Origin: Candidatus Saccharibacteria bacterium UBA6040 | GTDB lineage: Bacteria; Patescibacteriota; Saccharimonadia; Saccharimonadales; Saccharimonadaceae | Direction: 5' to 3' | Length of the DNA: 64,000 nucleotides | NCBI GenBank assembly: GCA_002429245.1 | Contig: DIZA01000007.1 | Span: 56,793 to 120,792, forward strand | Notes under the pieces: model-generated | Database searches by the model: none | What the model was told of the DNA's origin: nothing | The model's input: the letters and a program-made list of their open reading frames with translations, nothing else | Made by a program: the position numbers and the translations under genes | In this document: positions 9,701 to 18,037 of the stretch, one piece after another | Layout of the letters: the number at the start of each line of letters is the position of its first letter | Position numbering within the stretch: position 1 is the stretch's first letter

Positions 9701-10455
9701 AACTGTTAGGGCTTTACATTAGCGCACACCCGCTTGATAACTACGATGCCTATTTCAACGAACAGACTGTTCCGATGAGCGAACTCTCGACTGATATTGA
9801 CGGCAAAGCCTTAACTGTTGGTGGTTTGATCTCATCTGTACGGAGCATTGTCACCAAGAGTGGTTCGAAGATGGCTTTTGTGAAGATCGAAGACAAAACG
9901 TCGGAAATTGAAATTATCGTTTTCCCAAGTATTTATGAAGTCGTCGGTGGTCAATTGCTCCAAGACTCAGTGATTCGCGTCAGTGGTAAAGTGAACGCTC
10001 GCGACCGTGACGGAAACCTCAGTGCTGACATTAAGATTATTGCCGATGACGTGCAGATCGTTGACGATGCCGAACTTCGGAATTATGAATCACACGGCAA
10101 TAAAATGGCGAAACCAAAAGCACATACTGCAGGTGTCATGGCGAAACGTAACAAAGCTGCGACGAAAGATCGTGACGAAGCCGAAGCAAAGGCAAAAGCA
10201 AAGGTTGTCTATACGGTTGTTGCCGCCGAGCCAGTCAAGAAACTCTATGTCCACGTCAAGAATCCTGATGACCAATCAGCCTTGGTGAAGTTAAAGCAGA
10301 TTTGCAGTGATTTCCCTGGTGTGAGCGATATTGTCCTTGTTCTTGGCGCTGATAAAAAATCAGCTATAAAGATGCCGTTTAGAGTTGATGGCAGTAACGG
10401 TCTAGTCGGTGAATTAGTGAAACTACTTGGCGAAGATGCTGTTGTCTTTAAGTAA
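6745..10455 (+). CDS. dnaE: DNA polymerase III alpha subunit
   Basis: A 1236-residue replicative polymerase of the DnaE type. The N-terminal PHP domain begins at YVHLHNHTHHS (H22, H24, H26). The palm carries the catalytic aspartates D438 and D440 in MPDVDIDI and D594 in KMDFLGL. A clamp-binding motif QTDLF lies at residues 948-952, followed by an OB fold (ISSVRSIVTKSGSKMAFVKI) and a C-terminal alpha-specific domain. TATACT at 6729-6734 is 10 bases from the ATG, so the message is leaderless or nearly so. It runs up to the stop of the opposite-strand methyltransferase without overlap. Length is slightly above E. coli DnaE. Confidence 0.97.
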   Translation: MGVELETDKTVGLSLKSSSYVHLHNHTHHSVLDGLSKIPALMSKVKEFGMEAVAITDHGTMSGVLEFYKAGKAEGIKPIIGMEAYVAARSRHDRDPGKDKARYHLIILAMNKQGYQNLMRLSSTANLEGMYYKPRIDHELLEKYNEGLIILSACASGEIGENLKNDNYEEAKRIAEWYKSIFGDRYYLEMQDHGHMEAPARWDVQTKINGYLEQLAAELDIQLVVTSDGHYLNHEDQDSHEILLCVGTGAYLTDEKRMSLKDFELHVTEPDELIGRWEKTHPQAVANTKVIADRCDVELELGGILIPTFETPKGYNEKTYLHQLVFQGLANRYGDGTLEGDPLATTLEEYRKHIPTNVLERADYELGVIDGMGFNGYFLIVQDFINWGKDRGIIFGPGRGSAAGSIVSYAVRITELDPLKYDLLFERFLNPDRISMPDVDIDIQDTRRDEVIQYCTEKYGTERVANIVTFGKMAARAAVRDVARVLQVPYAESDRLAKLIPPPVQGRHIPLSVSVVEDADLRHEYESNPTVKKVLDFAIRLEGTIRSHGVHAAGVVIAPDDIVKFAPVEMSQKGVVATQYPMGPVEELGLLKMDFLGLSNLTTINNALRIIKKVYKTDINLQEIPLDDKDTYTLLQKGDTTGVFQLESAGMKRYLRELKPTVFDDIIAMVALYRPGPMQFIDDFIKRKHGEREITYFHPKMEDALKSTYGVLVYQEQVMQLSKDLSGFTGGEADTLRKAIGKKNVEMMNKMKTRFIDGAAEISGADKNEMEKFWKQLEDFAAYCFNKSHAACYGLIAYWTAYLKAHFPEAFMAALMTSDQGDLERLAIEMNECKHMGITVLSPDVNESFVEFAVVPDKKEIRFGMAAIKGVGTAVVEEILRARGDGKFKSVEDFAKRASTSKVNKKAWESLIKTGAFDTLADRSDLLFNLETIQAFASKLQKEALSGQTDLFGGLSDSTVLAQPSVAMIDAPVKHTDKERLTWERELLGLYISAHPLDNYDAYFNEQTVPMSELSTDIDGKALTVGGLISSVRSIVTKSGSKMAFVKIEDKTSEIEIIVFPSIYEVVGGQLLQDSVIRVSGKVNARDRDGNLSADIKIIADDVQIVDDAELRNYESHGNKMAKPKAHTAGVMAKRNKAATKDRDEAEAKAKAKVVYTVVAAEPVKKLYVHVKNPDDQSALVKLKQICSDFPGVSDIVLVLGADKKSAIKMPFRVDGSNGLVGELVKLLGEDAVVFK

Positions 10456-10959
10456 TTAGCGTGCCGTCGACAATTCGTAGAGCGCAATTCCGGTTGCGAC
10501 GCTGACGTTGAAAGATTCTTTCTTTCCGACCATTGGAATTTCAATAATATCATCACACTGTGCGATAAGGTCATCAGTAATGCCGTGAACCTCCTCACCA
10601 ATGAGGAGTGCTATTTTTTCTGGGGTCTCATAGTCGGAGAGGTTGATACTCCGACTGTTTTGTTCAAGTGCAACGATTCGGTACCCACTTTCTTTTAAGG
10701 AGTTTAGCGGGATTTGTTCGCTATATTCAAAGGGAACCATTTCCTCGGCACCAAGAGCCGTCTTATGGATTTGGGAGGTTAGTTTCTCTGAGATGTGAGG
10801 CAGGCGACTGTCAGTAGGAAGAAGGGGGTATGGTGTGTAGCCACTGAGGATTATTTTTTCGACGCCGAAGCCTTCGGCGGTCCGAAAGATTGCCCCAACG
10901 TTGTGAGTTGAGCGAATATTGTGGGCGATAACGATGATCTTCGGGGTAGTTTGCTGCAT
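10456..10959 (-). CDS. SpoU/TrmH-family RNA 2'-O-methyltransferase
   Basis: A 167-residue SPOUT methyltransferase, the short form without an N-terminal RNA-binding domain. All three SpoU motifs are present: NIRSTHNVGAIFRTAEGFG, LLIGEEVHGI, and IPMVGKKESFNVSVATGIAL, which form the SAM-binding knot. The longer reading from 10968 (MAKMQQ) is unlikely because its ATG overlaps a perfect TATAAT (minus strand, 10972-10967). The second ATG at 10959 lies exactly 7 bases past that box, so I take it as a leaderless start. The RNA target (tRNA or rRNA) cannot be told from sequence. Confidence 0.85.
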   Translation of the reverse strand: MQQTTPKIIVIAHNIRSTHNVGAIFRTAEGFGVEKIILSGYTPYPLLPTDSRLPHISEKLTSQIHKTALGAEEMVPFEYSEQIPLNSLKESGYRIVALEQNSRSINLSDYETPEKIALLIGEEVHGITDDLIAQCDDIIEIPMVGKKESFNVSVATGIALYELSTAR

Positions 10960-11023
10960 TTTGGCCATTATACCACTACTAACTACTATAAAATGCTTAC
11001 GTTTTTTGGTAGGATGATAGGTA

Positions 11024-12646
11024 ATGGACGAACAGAAAATTCAGGAGCGTGCCCGCGAGCAAGATGAACAGTCGACACAAGGTCGTGCTTCTATTTTGGG
11101 TATGCAGTATTTGGATCTTCGCGGTGTTGATCAAACGATTGATCTCATCCCGGGTGTGCTGAGTAACGAGGATATGCACAAGAACCGACTTGTCGTTCTA
11201 AAATCCGGTGGCGATTCAGCATCATGGGAGTTTGGTGTCACGACACAGACGCCACAGTCTTTTATCCGTGAACTGACGGCAAAATATGCCGCACAGGCAC
11301 AGAACGCAAGCTTCGCACTGATTAGTCTTGGTGCATTCAACGTCTTGATGAACCGTTACGATCCACCGGTTATTGCTGTGTATGATGACATCAAGATTGC
11401 CAAAGAAGGCGACAGCGACACGATGAGTGAAGTCAGCAAGACGTTGAACTCTGTAGGGAGTGACGAAGTATTTGACTACCTTATTACCCAAGCCGATCGT
11501 CTTGGGGCAAGTGATATCCACATCGAAAACCAACGAAACGGTATTCGTGTTCGTATGCGTGTGGACGGCGCGTTGCACCCAGTTGCGGAACTTGATAGTG
11601 ATCGCTATCGAGTTATTTTGGGTGCGCTTGCATCAAGGGGGAATATCTCCACAGCTTCGAATGAGCCTCAATCAGGACATATGCAAAAGGAAATTTCTAT
11701 CAATGGTGTCACGCACCTTTTGAATATGCGTATTGAGGTGATTCCGACAATGTACGGGCAAGATGCCGTGATTCGTTTATTCAATTATGACGAATCGATG
11801 CTCAACTTAGAGCGCTTGGGTATTGGTCCAGACGAACGAAAAGAAATCGACGAGATTATTAGTCACCCACGCGGCATGGTTCTCATGGTCGGTCCAACGG
11901 GTTCGGGTAAATCGACCACGCTATATAGCATGATCAACGCACTCAACACGACTGATCGAAAGATTATTACACTTGAGGACCCGATTGAATATGGTATCTC
12001 GGGTATTTCGCAGATTCCTGTCGACACAACTGGTGGACAAAGTTTTGCCGACCACCTTCGTTCAGTCCTTCGTCTTGACCCTGATGTGGTGATGGTTGGT
12101 GAGATTCGTGATGCTGATACCGCCAAAACGGCGATCCAAGCATCGATTACAGGGCACTTAGTTCTTTCGACTTTTCACGCAAACTCAACCGCGGCAGCGT
12201 TTAGCCGTATGATCGACCTTATTGGCGTGAACCCAATCTTTAGTACGGCGATTCGCCTGGTGATTGCACAGCGATTAGTGCGCCGACTCGACGATACATC
12301 AAAGGAAGAGTATGAACCTGACGAAGCAACACGCAACTGGGTAAAGGCTGCACTCGTAAATCTTCCCGCTCATGTTCAGAAGCCAGACCTTGATACGTTC
12401 AAGTTATGGCGCCCTGTGCCTAATGAGCACTCACCATTCGGCTACAATGGCCGTATTGTGATTATGGAGCAAATGGTTGTGACGGAAGCCATACAGAAGT
12501 TCCTACGCGGTGACATTGCAGAAGTACACACGGAAATGATCGAGCAAGCAGCTCGCGCCGATGGTATGGTATCGCTGCTTGAACATGGTGTTCTTGCGGC
12601 ACTTCGTGGTGATACGACACTCGACGAAGTGAACCGCGTTATTTAA
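11024..12646 (+). CDS. PilB/GspE-type secretion and pilus assembly ATPase
   Basis: A 540-residue type II/IV secretion ATPase that would power type IV pilus extension. Walker A GPTGSGKST, the Asp box, Walker B with VGEIRDADTA, and the His box LSTFHANS are all present in the C-terminal half; the N-terminal third is divergent. The protein has no cysteine at all, so the tetracysteine zinc site seen in many PilB/GspE proteins is absent. No other pilus genes are in the window. A TAGGAT box at 11010-11015 lies 8 bases before the ATG. Confidence 0.88.
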   Translation: MDEQKIQERAREQDEQSTQGRASILGMQYLDLRGVDQTIDLIPGVLSNEDMHKNRLVVLKSGGDSASWEFGVTTQTPQSFIRELTAKYAAQAQNASFALISLGAFNVLMNRYDPPVIAVYDDIKIAKEGDSDTMSEVSKTLNSVGSDEVFDYLITQADRLGASDIHIENQRNGIRVRMRVDGALHPVAELDSDRYRVILGALASRGNISTASNEPQSGHMQKEISINGVTHLLNMRIEVIPTMYGQDAVIRLFNYDESMLNLERLGIGPDERKEIDEIISHPRGMVLMVGPTGSGKSTTLYSMINALNTTDRKIITLEDPIEYGISGISQIPVDTTGGQSFADHLRSVLRLDPDVVMVGEIRDADTAKTAIQASITGHLVLSTFHANSTAAAFSRMIDLIGVNPIFSTAIRLVIAQRLVRRLDDTSKEEYEPDEATRNWVKAALVNLPAHVQKPDLDTFKLWRPVPNEHSPFGYNGRIVIMEQMVVTEAIQKFLRGDIAEVHTEMIEQAARADGMVSLLEHGVLAALRGDTTLDEVNRVI

Positions 12647-12659
12647 TCCCCGTTAACCC

Positions 12660-12688
12660 TTTCAAAAACAGATCTACTATGGTATATT
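12660..12688 (+). promoter_or_regulatory. rplS promoter
   Basis: TTTCAA (12660-12665) and TATATT (12683-12688) are 17 bases apart, and a TG dinucleotide one base before the -10 box gives an extended -10. The leader to the ATG is about 47 bases, with a TTAGGAC ribosome-binding site. Confidence 0.6.
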
Positions 12689-12741
12689 AGATATTCGATT
12701 GCAGATATAAAAGATTAAGTGAGAATTGATTAGGACATTAG

Positions 12742-13266
12742 ATGAGTTTTGAACTTATTAAGTTGGTAAACGAAGCACAGAAGAAAGCCGCCGTTGTAGA
12801 CGTTAAGTCTGGTGACACTGTTCGTGTTCACCAAAAAATTAAAGAAGGCACAAAAGAACGTATTCAGATTTTTGAAGGCGTTGTGATTCGTGTTGACCGC
12901 GCAGCATCGCACACTGCTCGTATTACGGTCCGTAAAATTGCCAGTGGTGTTGGTGTTGAGAAGAGCTTTCTTCTTCACAGTCCACTTGTTGAAAAGATTG
13001 AAGTTACTCGTCGTTCTAAAGTACGTCGTAACTACCTTTCTTACCTCCGTGAACGAAGCGGTAAGAGCGCACGTCTTAAGGGTATTAACTTTGACCGCGA
13101 AGGTGTGAACGATATTCGTGACCTCCACGCTGAAGAAGAGGCCGCACGTCTTAAGGAAGAGGCGCACGTCGCTGCTGAAGCAAAGGCTGCCGAAAAAGCT
13201 GCCGAAGACGCTGAACTTGCTGCAAAGCAAGCTGAAGTCGAAGCTCGACACGAAGAAACTGCCTAA
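12742..13266 (+). CDS. rplS: 50S ribosomal protein bL19 with a charged C-terminal tail
   Basis: The first ~120 residues are a normal bL19, including SGDTVRVHQKIKEGTKERIQ, FEGVVIRV and the SKVRRNYLSYLRER segment at the subunit interface. Residues ~128-174 form an added Ala/Glu/Lys-rich helix with no counterpart in the usual ~115-residue protein. It is monocistronic, with its own promoter and the strong terminator at 13282-13310. Such tails occur on several CPR ribosomal proteins; the role here is unknown. Confidence 0.95.
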   Translation: MSFELIKLVNEAQKKAAVVDVKSGDTVRVHQKIKEGTKERIQIFEGVVIRVDRAASHTARITVRKIASGVGVEKSFLLHSPLVEKIEVTRRSKVRRNYLSYLRERSGKSARLKGINFDREGVNDIRDLHAEEEAARLKEEAHVAAEAKAAEKAAEDAELAAKQAEVEARHEETA

Positions 13267-13281
13267 GTTTCTATCCGCTTA

Positions 13282-13310
13282 AAAAAACGCTCCAACTTGG
13301 AGCGTTTTTT
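13282..13310 (+). terminator. rplS intrinsic terminator
   Basis: Perfect 12-bp hairpin (AAAAAACGCTCC, loop AACTT, GGAGCGTTTTTT), symmetric enough to work on both strands. Confidence 0.95.
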
Positions 13311-13330
13311 GTGTGGTGTGTAAGAAGGTC

Positions 13331-13378
13331 GAAAGACCTCACGCTGGGTGAGGCCTTTCCTGTTCTTCCGGGGAAGAA
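13331..13378 (-). terminator. tandem hairpins after the minus-strand gene
   Basis: On the minus strand, just past the stop at 13385, a TTCTTC/GAAGAA stem (13363-13378) is followed by a 12-bp stem GAAAGGCCTCAC/GTGAGGTCTTTC with a 5-base loop (13331-13359). There is no long U-tract, so it is terminator-like rather than canonical. Confidence 0.65.
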
Positions 13379-13384
13379 GTACTG

Positions 13385-13729
13385 CTAACGCCGTTTAGGG
13401 ATTTCTCCCATCGTGACGCTGTCGCCGTCGATGTTGATCGAGAACATACTGCCGAAGTGATCGAATTGACTCGCAAGCCAGCTGTCTCGGCCGAAGTTGC
13501 CGATCCCTGGGCTTACCAGGAAGGCGATCAGCTCGAGCTGTTCGATCGGCTCGTCAACGGCGACACTGATGAGCAGGAGGTCCTCGTCAGGCGTGACCTT
13601 CTTGAACGCCAGCGTGTGGAGGGTGATCTCAAGCCGGTTGATGTCTCGGTGGTTGCCAAGGATGGCAAAAAGATCAGTAATGATCTTTGAGAACGTTGGT
13701 GCGTCAAAGTCGATGATAATCGGCTGCAT
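13385..13729 (-). CDS. unknown small protein, GC-rich solo gene
   Basis: A 114-residue acidic protein without membrane segments or recognised motifs (starts MQPIIIDFDAPTFSK). AAAGGAAG sits about 7 bases before the ATG, so this gene uses a Shine-Dalgarno start. A TATAGT box lies further upstream on the minus strand. By eye it is more GC-rich, with codon use unlike its neighbours, and it ends in two strong hairpins. It resembles the solo genes at 50242 and 59330 in these traits. I do not recognise the family. Confidence 0.65.
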   Translation of the reverse strand: MQPIIIDFDAPTFSKIITDLFAILGNHRDINRLEITLHTLAFKKVTPDEDLLLISVAVDEPIEQLELIAFLVSPGIGNFGRDSWLASQFDHFGSMFSINIDGDSVTMGEIPKRR

Positions 13730-13778
13730 TGATTGTACTTCCTTTACGTCGGGAACAGGATTGTCATACTATAGAATA

Positions 13779-13807
13779 TTTCGAATGAATATTCAAGATG
13801 CTAGAAT
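13779..13807 (+). promoter_or_regulatory. promoter of the RNase HII-YraN gene
   Basis: TTTCGA (13779-13784), 17-base spacer, TAGAAT (13802-13807), then 6 bases to the ATG: a leaderless arrangement. Confidence 0.65.
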
Positions 13808-13813
13808 AGAATA

Positions 13814-14746
13814 ATGATTTTGGGAATCGATGAAGTTGGACGAGGGCCGTGGGCAGGACCACTGGTTGTTGGCGCAGTAGTACTCGGTGACGCTCAAATT
13901 GAGGGACTAACTGATAGTAAGAAGCTCACCAAGAAAAAACGGGACGCATTAGATACTCTGATCCGTGAACGGGCGAGTGGCTACGGGCTTGGGTGGGTAG
14001 GAGCAAAAGAGATCGACGAGATTGGGCTTGGTCCAGCACTGCGATTGGCGACGATCCGTGCCGTTGAACAAGTCAGCGCGCCGTACCATGAAATTATTAT
14101 CGACGGAACGATTAACTTTTTAAGCGAGACATCAAAAGGCAAATACGTCACGACGCTCGCTAAGGCGGACTTACTGATACAGAGCGTTTCGGCTGCGTCT
14201 ATCATCGCAAAGGTTGCCAGAGACAATTACATGGCCTTGCAGGATGACATCTATCCTGGATATGGGTTCGTAAGTCACGTTGGCTATGGAACACTGGCGC
14301 ATAGGAACTCAATTGAGAAACTAGGTGTCACGCCACTCCACCGATTGTCATTTGCCCCGCTGGCAAAATATAAGACAGAAATCGCTACTGAATTTACTCC
14401 AAAAACAACCAAGCAGATTGGTGACGAGGCTGAATCTGAAGCGGCGCAGTATCTTGAATCACACGGACATACGGTACTTGAGCGAAATTGGAAAACAAAG
14501 TTCTGCGAAATCGATGTCGTGTCCGTTAAAGATGCAACCTTCTATTTTACTGAGGTGAAATATCGCAAGAGTTCTCTGCGAGGGACGGGCCTTGAAGCGA
14601 TTACTCATAAAAAACAGCAACAAATGATATTTGCTGCTGAGTTCTATATGGCGAGCCACAAGTTACAGAATGTGGCGATGCGCTTGGTCGCTTTGTCCGT
14701 GTCGGGAGTACCGCCAATCGTCGAAACCTATTTAGAGATCGAGTAG
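13814..14746 (+). CDS. rnhB: RNase HII fused to a YraN-family nuclease-like domain
   Basis: A 310-residue two-domain protein. Residues 1-~188 are RNase HII, which nicks RNA in RNA-DNA hybrids, including single ribonucleotides: GIDEVGRGPWAGP gives D6 and E7, IIDGT gives D97 and KADLLI gives D119, the full catalytic set. Residues ~195-310 are a YraN/UPF0102 domain of the PD-(D/E)xK type, with NWKTKFCEIDVVSV and FTEVKYRKSS supplying the acidic and lysine residues. In many bacteria rnhB and yraN are neighbours; here they are one frame without an internal stop. The 3' end overlaps the convergent pepN-like gene by 15 bases. Confidence 0.93.
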   Translation: MILGIDEVGRGPWAGPLVVGAVVLGDAQIEGLTDSKKLTKKKRDALDTLIRERASGYGLGWVGAKEIDEIGLGPALRLATIRAVEQVSAPYHEIIIDGTINFLSETSKGKYVTTLAKADLLIQSVSAASIIAKVARDNYMALQDDIYPGYGFVSHVGYGTLAHRNSIEKLGVTPLHRLSFAPLAKYKTEIATEFTPKTTKQIGDEAESEAAQYLESHGHTVLERNWKTKFCEIDVVSVKDATFYFTEVKYRKSSLRGTGLEAITHKKQQQMIFAAEFYMASHKLQNVAMRLVALSVSGVPPIVETYLEIE

Positions 14747-17248
14747 GGCTTTTTGGACGGCCGCTTCGTCGCGTGCGATGTGATCAATCTTGCTACCTAG
14801 TTCCAAAATTCCGAGTTCAATATTACGTTTTAATGCAACTTGATCTTTCAAAGGATTAAAGAACGCTTTATATTCTTCGAGTTGTTCAGCAGTTGTCAGG
14901 CAGATCGCAACGTAGCGAGGGAATGAATCGTAGCTCTTGTCGCCACCAAAGGTCTCTTCCATCCATGGCCAGTTATCACGGCCCCATTTCCAAGTAGCAG
15001 TTCGTGCGTAACGGTTACGAAGCAGCCAAACGTACCAGCGCATGAAGTCTTGTGGACGAACAATACCTGGGTCTTTCAGAATACCAAACAATCGTTCAAT
15101 CACTTCAGTACTACGCGTCGCAGTAATTGCCGAGGCGATATCCTCTTTTAGTTCACTAGAAGTTGCCTTCATATGAGCATCCAGCAGGGCGCTAATGATC
15201 CGTTCGTCTTTTGAGTAACGAACGATGGTTGCAATGATGTTCACGCGGAGGTTAGGGTCAAGTTCTTCAAGAGGAGTTGACTCGTAGATAGCGTGTGCTT
15301 TTGCAAGGACATCTTCACGTTCGCTATAGATCATGAGGCCAACGACAATGCTTCGGAGTTTAGTATCGGACTCACTCTCGCCAGCTTTTGGCTCCCAACC
15401 AAGTCGGTTGAACTGGTCTTCGGCAAGGCGTCCCGCAAAGGCGCGTAGTTTATCTTCAAGTTTCTCGTCGTTCTCGACAAATTTCTTTAATTCGTTGAGC
15501 GCAACCAGCATGATATCCCAGACGGCTTCAACAGACTCGTCTTTGTAATATCCGAGGAGTGGGACGAGTTCGGCGCTGGAAATAAGACTTGCTTGCGCCA
15601 AGAGAACTTGCTCGTTCAATAGTTTGAGACGGTCAATTTCAGAAAGTGTCGACAACGCGTTTACCAGTTCGGCAAGGAGCGTCGGTGTGTAGTGAGTAAT
15701 GAAGTGTGCCGTGCTTTCGTGGTTAATCACCAGCGGAAGGTCGGAACTTCGCGTCACGGTTAACTCTTTTTCGGTCAAAAGGCGAGGCATATTCTGTTCT
15801 GAAGCGCCCAGAGGAATTGGCCATAGCTTCTCGGACGGCTCGTGAGGGCCAACAAAGAATTGTTCCTGCGAAAGATGGATTTGGTCTCCGTCCTGAGAAA
15901 CGTTTAGAACAGGATAGCCGGACTGAGAAATCCAGGTGTTCATCAGGAGGCCAATATCTTGTCCAGACGCTTCTGAGAGACATTCCCATAAGTCGTTGGC
16001 TTCAGTGTTTTGGTAGGCATACTTTTTGAAGTACGATTTCAAACCGGATTGAAGCACTTCATCGCCAATATAGCTTTGTAGCATTCGGAGCAGTCGTCCG
16101 CCCTTTGCGTACACGATTGAAGGGTCGAAGATAGTTGAGATTTCATCGGGGTGATGCACTTCGGTACGAATTGCTTGAACGCCATCGAGGCTATCACGAC
16201 GAAGTGCTTGGACGACTTCATAGGTCGCTTGGTCCAGCCAAATGTGCCAGTCGGGTTCAAGTGCGTCGACACAGACGTATTCCATCATGTTCGCAAAACT
16301 TTCGTTCAGCCAAAGATCGTTCCACCACTTCATGGTCACAAGGTTGCCAAACCATTGGTGGCTTAATTCGTGAGTAATGGTGAGGGCAGCTTGTTGACGC
16401 GTTTGTAGTGAGCCAGTTTTAGGATCGGTAAGTAGTGCGATTTCACGGTAGGTGATGAGACCCCAGTTTTCCATTGCACCTGAAGAGAAGTCGGGAAGGG
16501 CGACATGGTCAGATTTTGGAAGTGGGTAAGGAACATCAAAGTATTCATCAAAGAATTCAATGCCACGAGTTGCAATATCGAGTGCGAAATCAAGACTTTC
16601 CGATGCCTGTGCAGGAGTGGCGTAGATATTAACTTCAACGCCACTTTTAGTCTTGGCAGATTTTTTCTGTAGTTCACCAACTACCCATGCAAGCAAGTAA
16701 CTGCTCATGCGTGGTGAGGTTTCGAATTGTGTGACTAGAAGGTCATTCTCGACTCGCTGGTCTTTGACGGGCATATTTCCGAGGACAACAACGTCCTGTT
16801 CGGTCGTAAGGATGACATTGAAGGTCGCTTTTGCTTCAGGTTCATCGATACAAGGGAATGCTTCGCGGGCGTGGTGACTCTCGAACTGTGTTGCGAGTAA
16901 TTCCTTTTTAATACCGTCGTGTTCATAGTAGCAGGGGTAGAGGCCGTGCATACCGTCAGTGATTTCGCCCGAGAAGACGACAACAACAACGTGTGCGCCG
17001 TCGGTAATGTCGGGATGCGTAATAGTCAGTTCTTGGTCATCGAGGCTGAAGTTGGCTTGTTTGCCGTCGAATGTGACTGATTGAATCACAAGATCTTTTG
17101 AGTGAAGCACGATGGTAGTTGCACCGATGACGGATGTACCTTGAACGGTGACAGTTCCTGCAAAAGTTCGGCCAATACGGTCAAGTGATACTGATAGTTG
17201 ATAATGATCTGGAACGAATGTGTTGATGAGTCGGGCTACAGTCTGCAT
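14732..17248 (-). CDS. pepN: M1-family zinc aminopeptidase
   Basis: An 838-residue gluzincin aminopeptidase that removes N-terminal residues from peptides. It has the GAMEN substrate motif (SGAMENWGLITYRE), HELSH at 293-297 and the third zinc ligand E316 in LNESFAN. The N-terminal beta domain and the C-terminal ERAP1-like helical domain are complete. No signal peptide is seen, so it is probably cytoplasmic and serves peptide recycling. TATACT (minus, 17262-17257) lies 8 bases before the ATG. The gene symbol is by family; an archaeal-type or tricorn-factor name would fit equally. Confidence 0.93.
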   Translation of the reverse strand: MQTVARLINTFVPDHYQLSVSLDRIGRTFAGTVTVQGTSVIGATTIVLHSKDLVIQSVTFDGKQANFSLDDQELTITHPDITDGAHVVVVVFSGEITDGMHGLYPCYYEHDGIKKELLATQFESHHAREAFPCIDEPEAKATFNVILTTEQDVVVLGNMPVKDQRVENDLLVTQFETSPRMSSYLLAWVVGELQKKSAKTKSGVEVNIYATPAQASESLDFALDIATRGIEFFDEYFDVPYPLPKSDHVALPDFSSGAMENWGLITYREIALLTDPKTGSLQTRQQAALTITHELSHQWFGNLVTMKWWNDLWLNESFANMMEYVCVDALEPDWHIWLDQATYEVVQALRRDSLDGVQAIRTEVHHPDEISTIFDPSIVYAKGGRLLRMLQSYIGDEVLQSGLKSYFKKYAYQNTEANDLWECLSEASGQDIGLLMNTWISQSGYPVLNVSQDGDQIHLSQEQFFVGPHEPSEKLWPIPLGASEQNMPRLLTEKELTVTRSSDLPLVINHESTAHFITHYTPTLLAELVNALSTLSEIDRLKLLNEQVLLAQASLISSAELVPLLGYYKDESVEAVWDIMLVALNELKKFVENDEKLEDKLRAFAGRLAEDQFNRLGWEPKAGESESDTKLRSIVVGLMIYSEREDVLAKAHAIYESTPLEELDPNLRVNIIATIVRYSKDERIISALLDAHMKATSSELKEDIASAITATRSTEVIERLFGILKDPGIVRPQDFMRWYVWLLRNRYARTATWKWGRDNWPWMEETFGGDKSYDSFPRYVAICLTTAEQLEEYKAFFNPLKDQVALKRNIELGILELGSKIDHIARDEAAVQKALLDL

Positions 17249-17306
17249 ATACTTCTAGTATAGCAAACGAAATGTTAAAACTTTTTGCCCTTAATATCTC
17301 TCGCCA

Positions 17307-17334
17307 TTGAACTATCGGCCCCTTCATTCATACT
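17307..17334 (+). promoter_or_regulatory. promoter of the secreted nuclease gene
   Basis: TTGAAC (17307-17312), 16-base spacer, CATACT (17329-17334), then 6 bases to the ATG; no ribosome-binding site. Confidence 0.65.
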
Positions 17335-17340
17335 AGTTAT

Positions 17341-18030
17341 ATGAACATGCGTCTGCGGAGGATAGTGACAGTTGTACTGAGTCTTATCGGGCTTGCGGTG
17401 ATTATTCTGGCTGCAGCACCACCTATCGTTGAACAGACGAACCAGTTACAAACACCCGCACCCGCGACGGTAGCAACTGGTTCGGCATCCGATGCGCTCG
17501 AAAAGTTAGCCGTCAAAGGTCGTGCACCTAAAACCGATTATTCCCGTAGTCAGTTCGGAAGTGGTTGGTCGACGACGAGTGGTTGTGACACGCGGAACAT
17601 CATTTTGCATCGAGATTTACAGAACCCAGTTGTTGATGAAAAATGTATCGTAGTATCAGGGACGCTCAATGATCCGTACACCGCAACGATCATCCCGTTT
17701 ACAAAGGGAAGTAGTGATGTCCAGATTGATCACGTTGTGGCCTTATCGGATGCCTGGCAAACAGGTGCTGCTGGGCTGACACGTGACACGCGTGTCCAGC
17801 TTGCGAATGATCCATTAGAGCTACTTGCGGTTCAAGGTGCTGCAAATCAACAAAAAAGTGATGGCGATGCCGCAACATGGTTGCCGTCAAACAAGAGCTT
17901 TCGCTGTCAGTACGTTGCCAGGCAGATTGCGGTGAAACAGAAGTATTTGCTGTGGGTAACCCTGTCCGAGAAGCAGGCAATCATCGATGTATTGTCGACC
18001 TGTCAGGGGCAGGCACTCCCGTCAGCCTAG
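17341..18030 (+). CDS. secreted HNH-type nuclease (DUF1524-like)
   Basis: A 229-residue protein with an N-terminal basic stretch and a hydrophobic segment (residues 8-26), probably a signal anchor. The C-terminal domain has QIDHVVALSDAW (D130, H131) followed by ANDPLELLAVQGAANQQKSD, which matches the DUF1524/GmrSD-C HNH fold seen in extracellular nucleases. Three or four cysteines may form disulfides. CPR bacteria generally cannot make nucleotides, so a surface nuclease that degrades host or environmental DNA fits, but this role is inferred. Confidence 0.85.
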   Translation: MNMRLRRIVTVVLSLIGLAVIILAAAPPIVEQTNQLQTPAPATVATGSASDALEKLAVKGRAPKTDYSRSQFGSGWSTTSGCDTRNIILHRDLQNPVVDEKCIVVSGTLNDPYTATIIPFTKGSSDVQIDHVVALSDAWQTGAAGLTRDTRVQLANDPLELLAVQGAANQQKSDGDAATWLPSNKSFRCQYVARQIAVKQKYLLWVTLSEKQAIIDVLSTCQGQALPSA

Positions 18031-18037
18031 CATCTAC

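Noticed and set aside
10960..10968. Longer N-terminus (MAK) of the SpoU gene
   Set aside because: Its ATG overlaps the TATAAT -10 box, so it could not be part of the transcript from that promoter.
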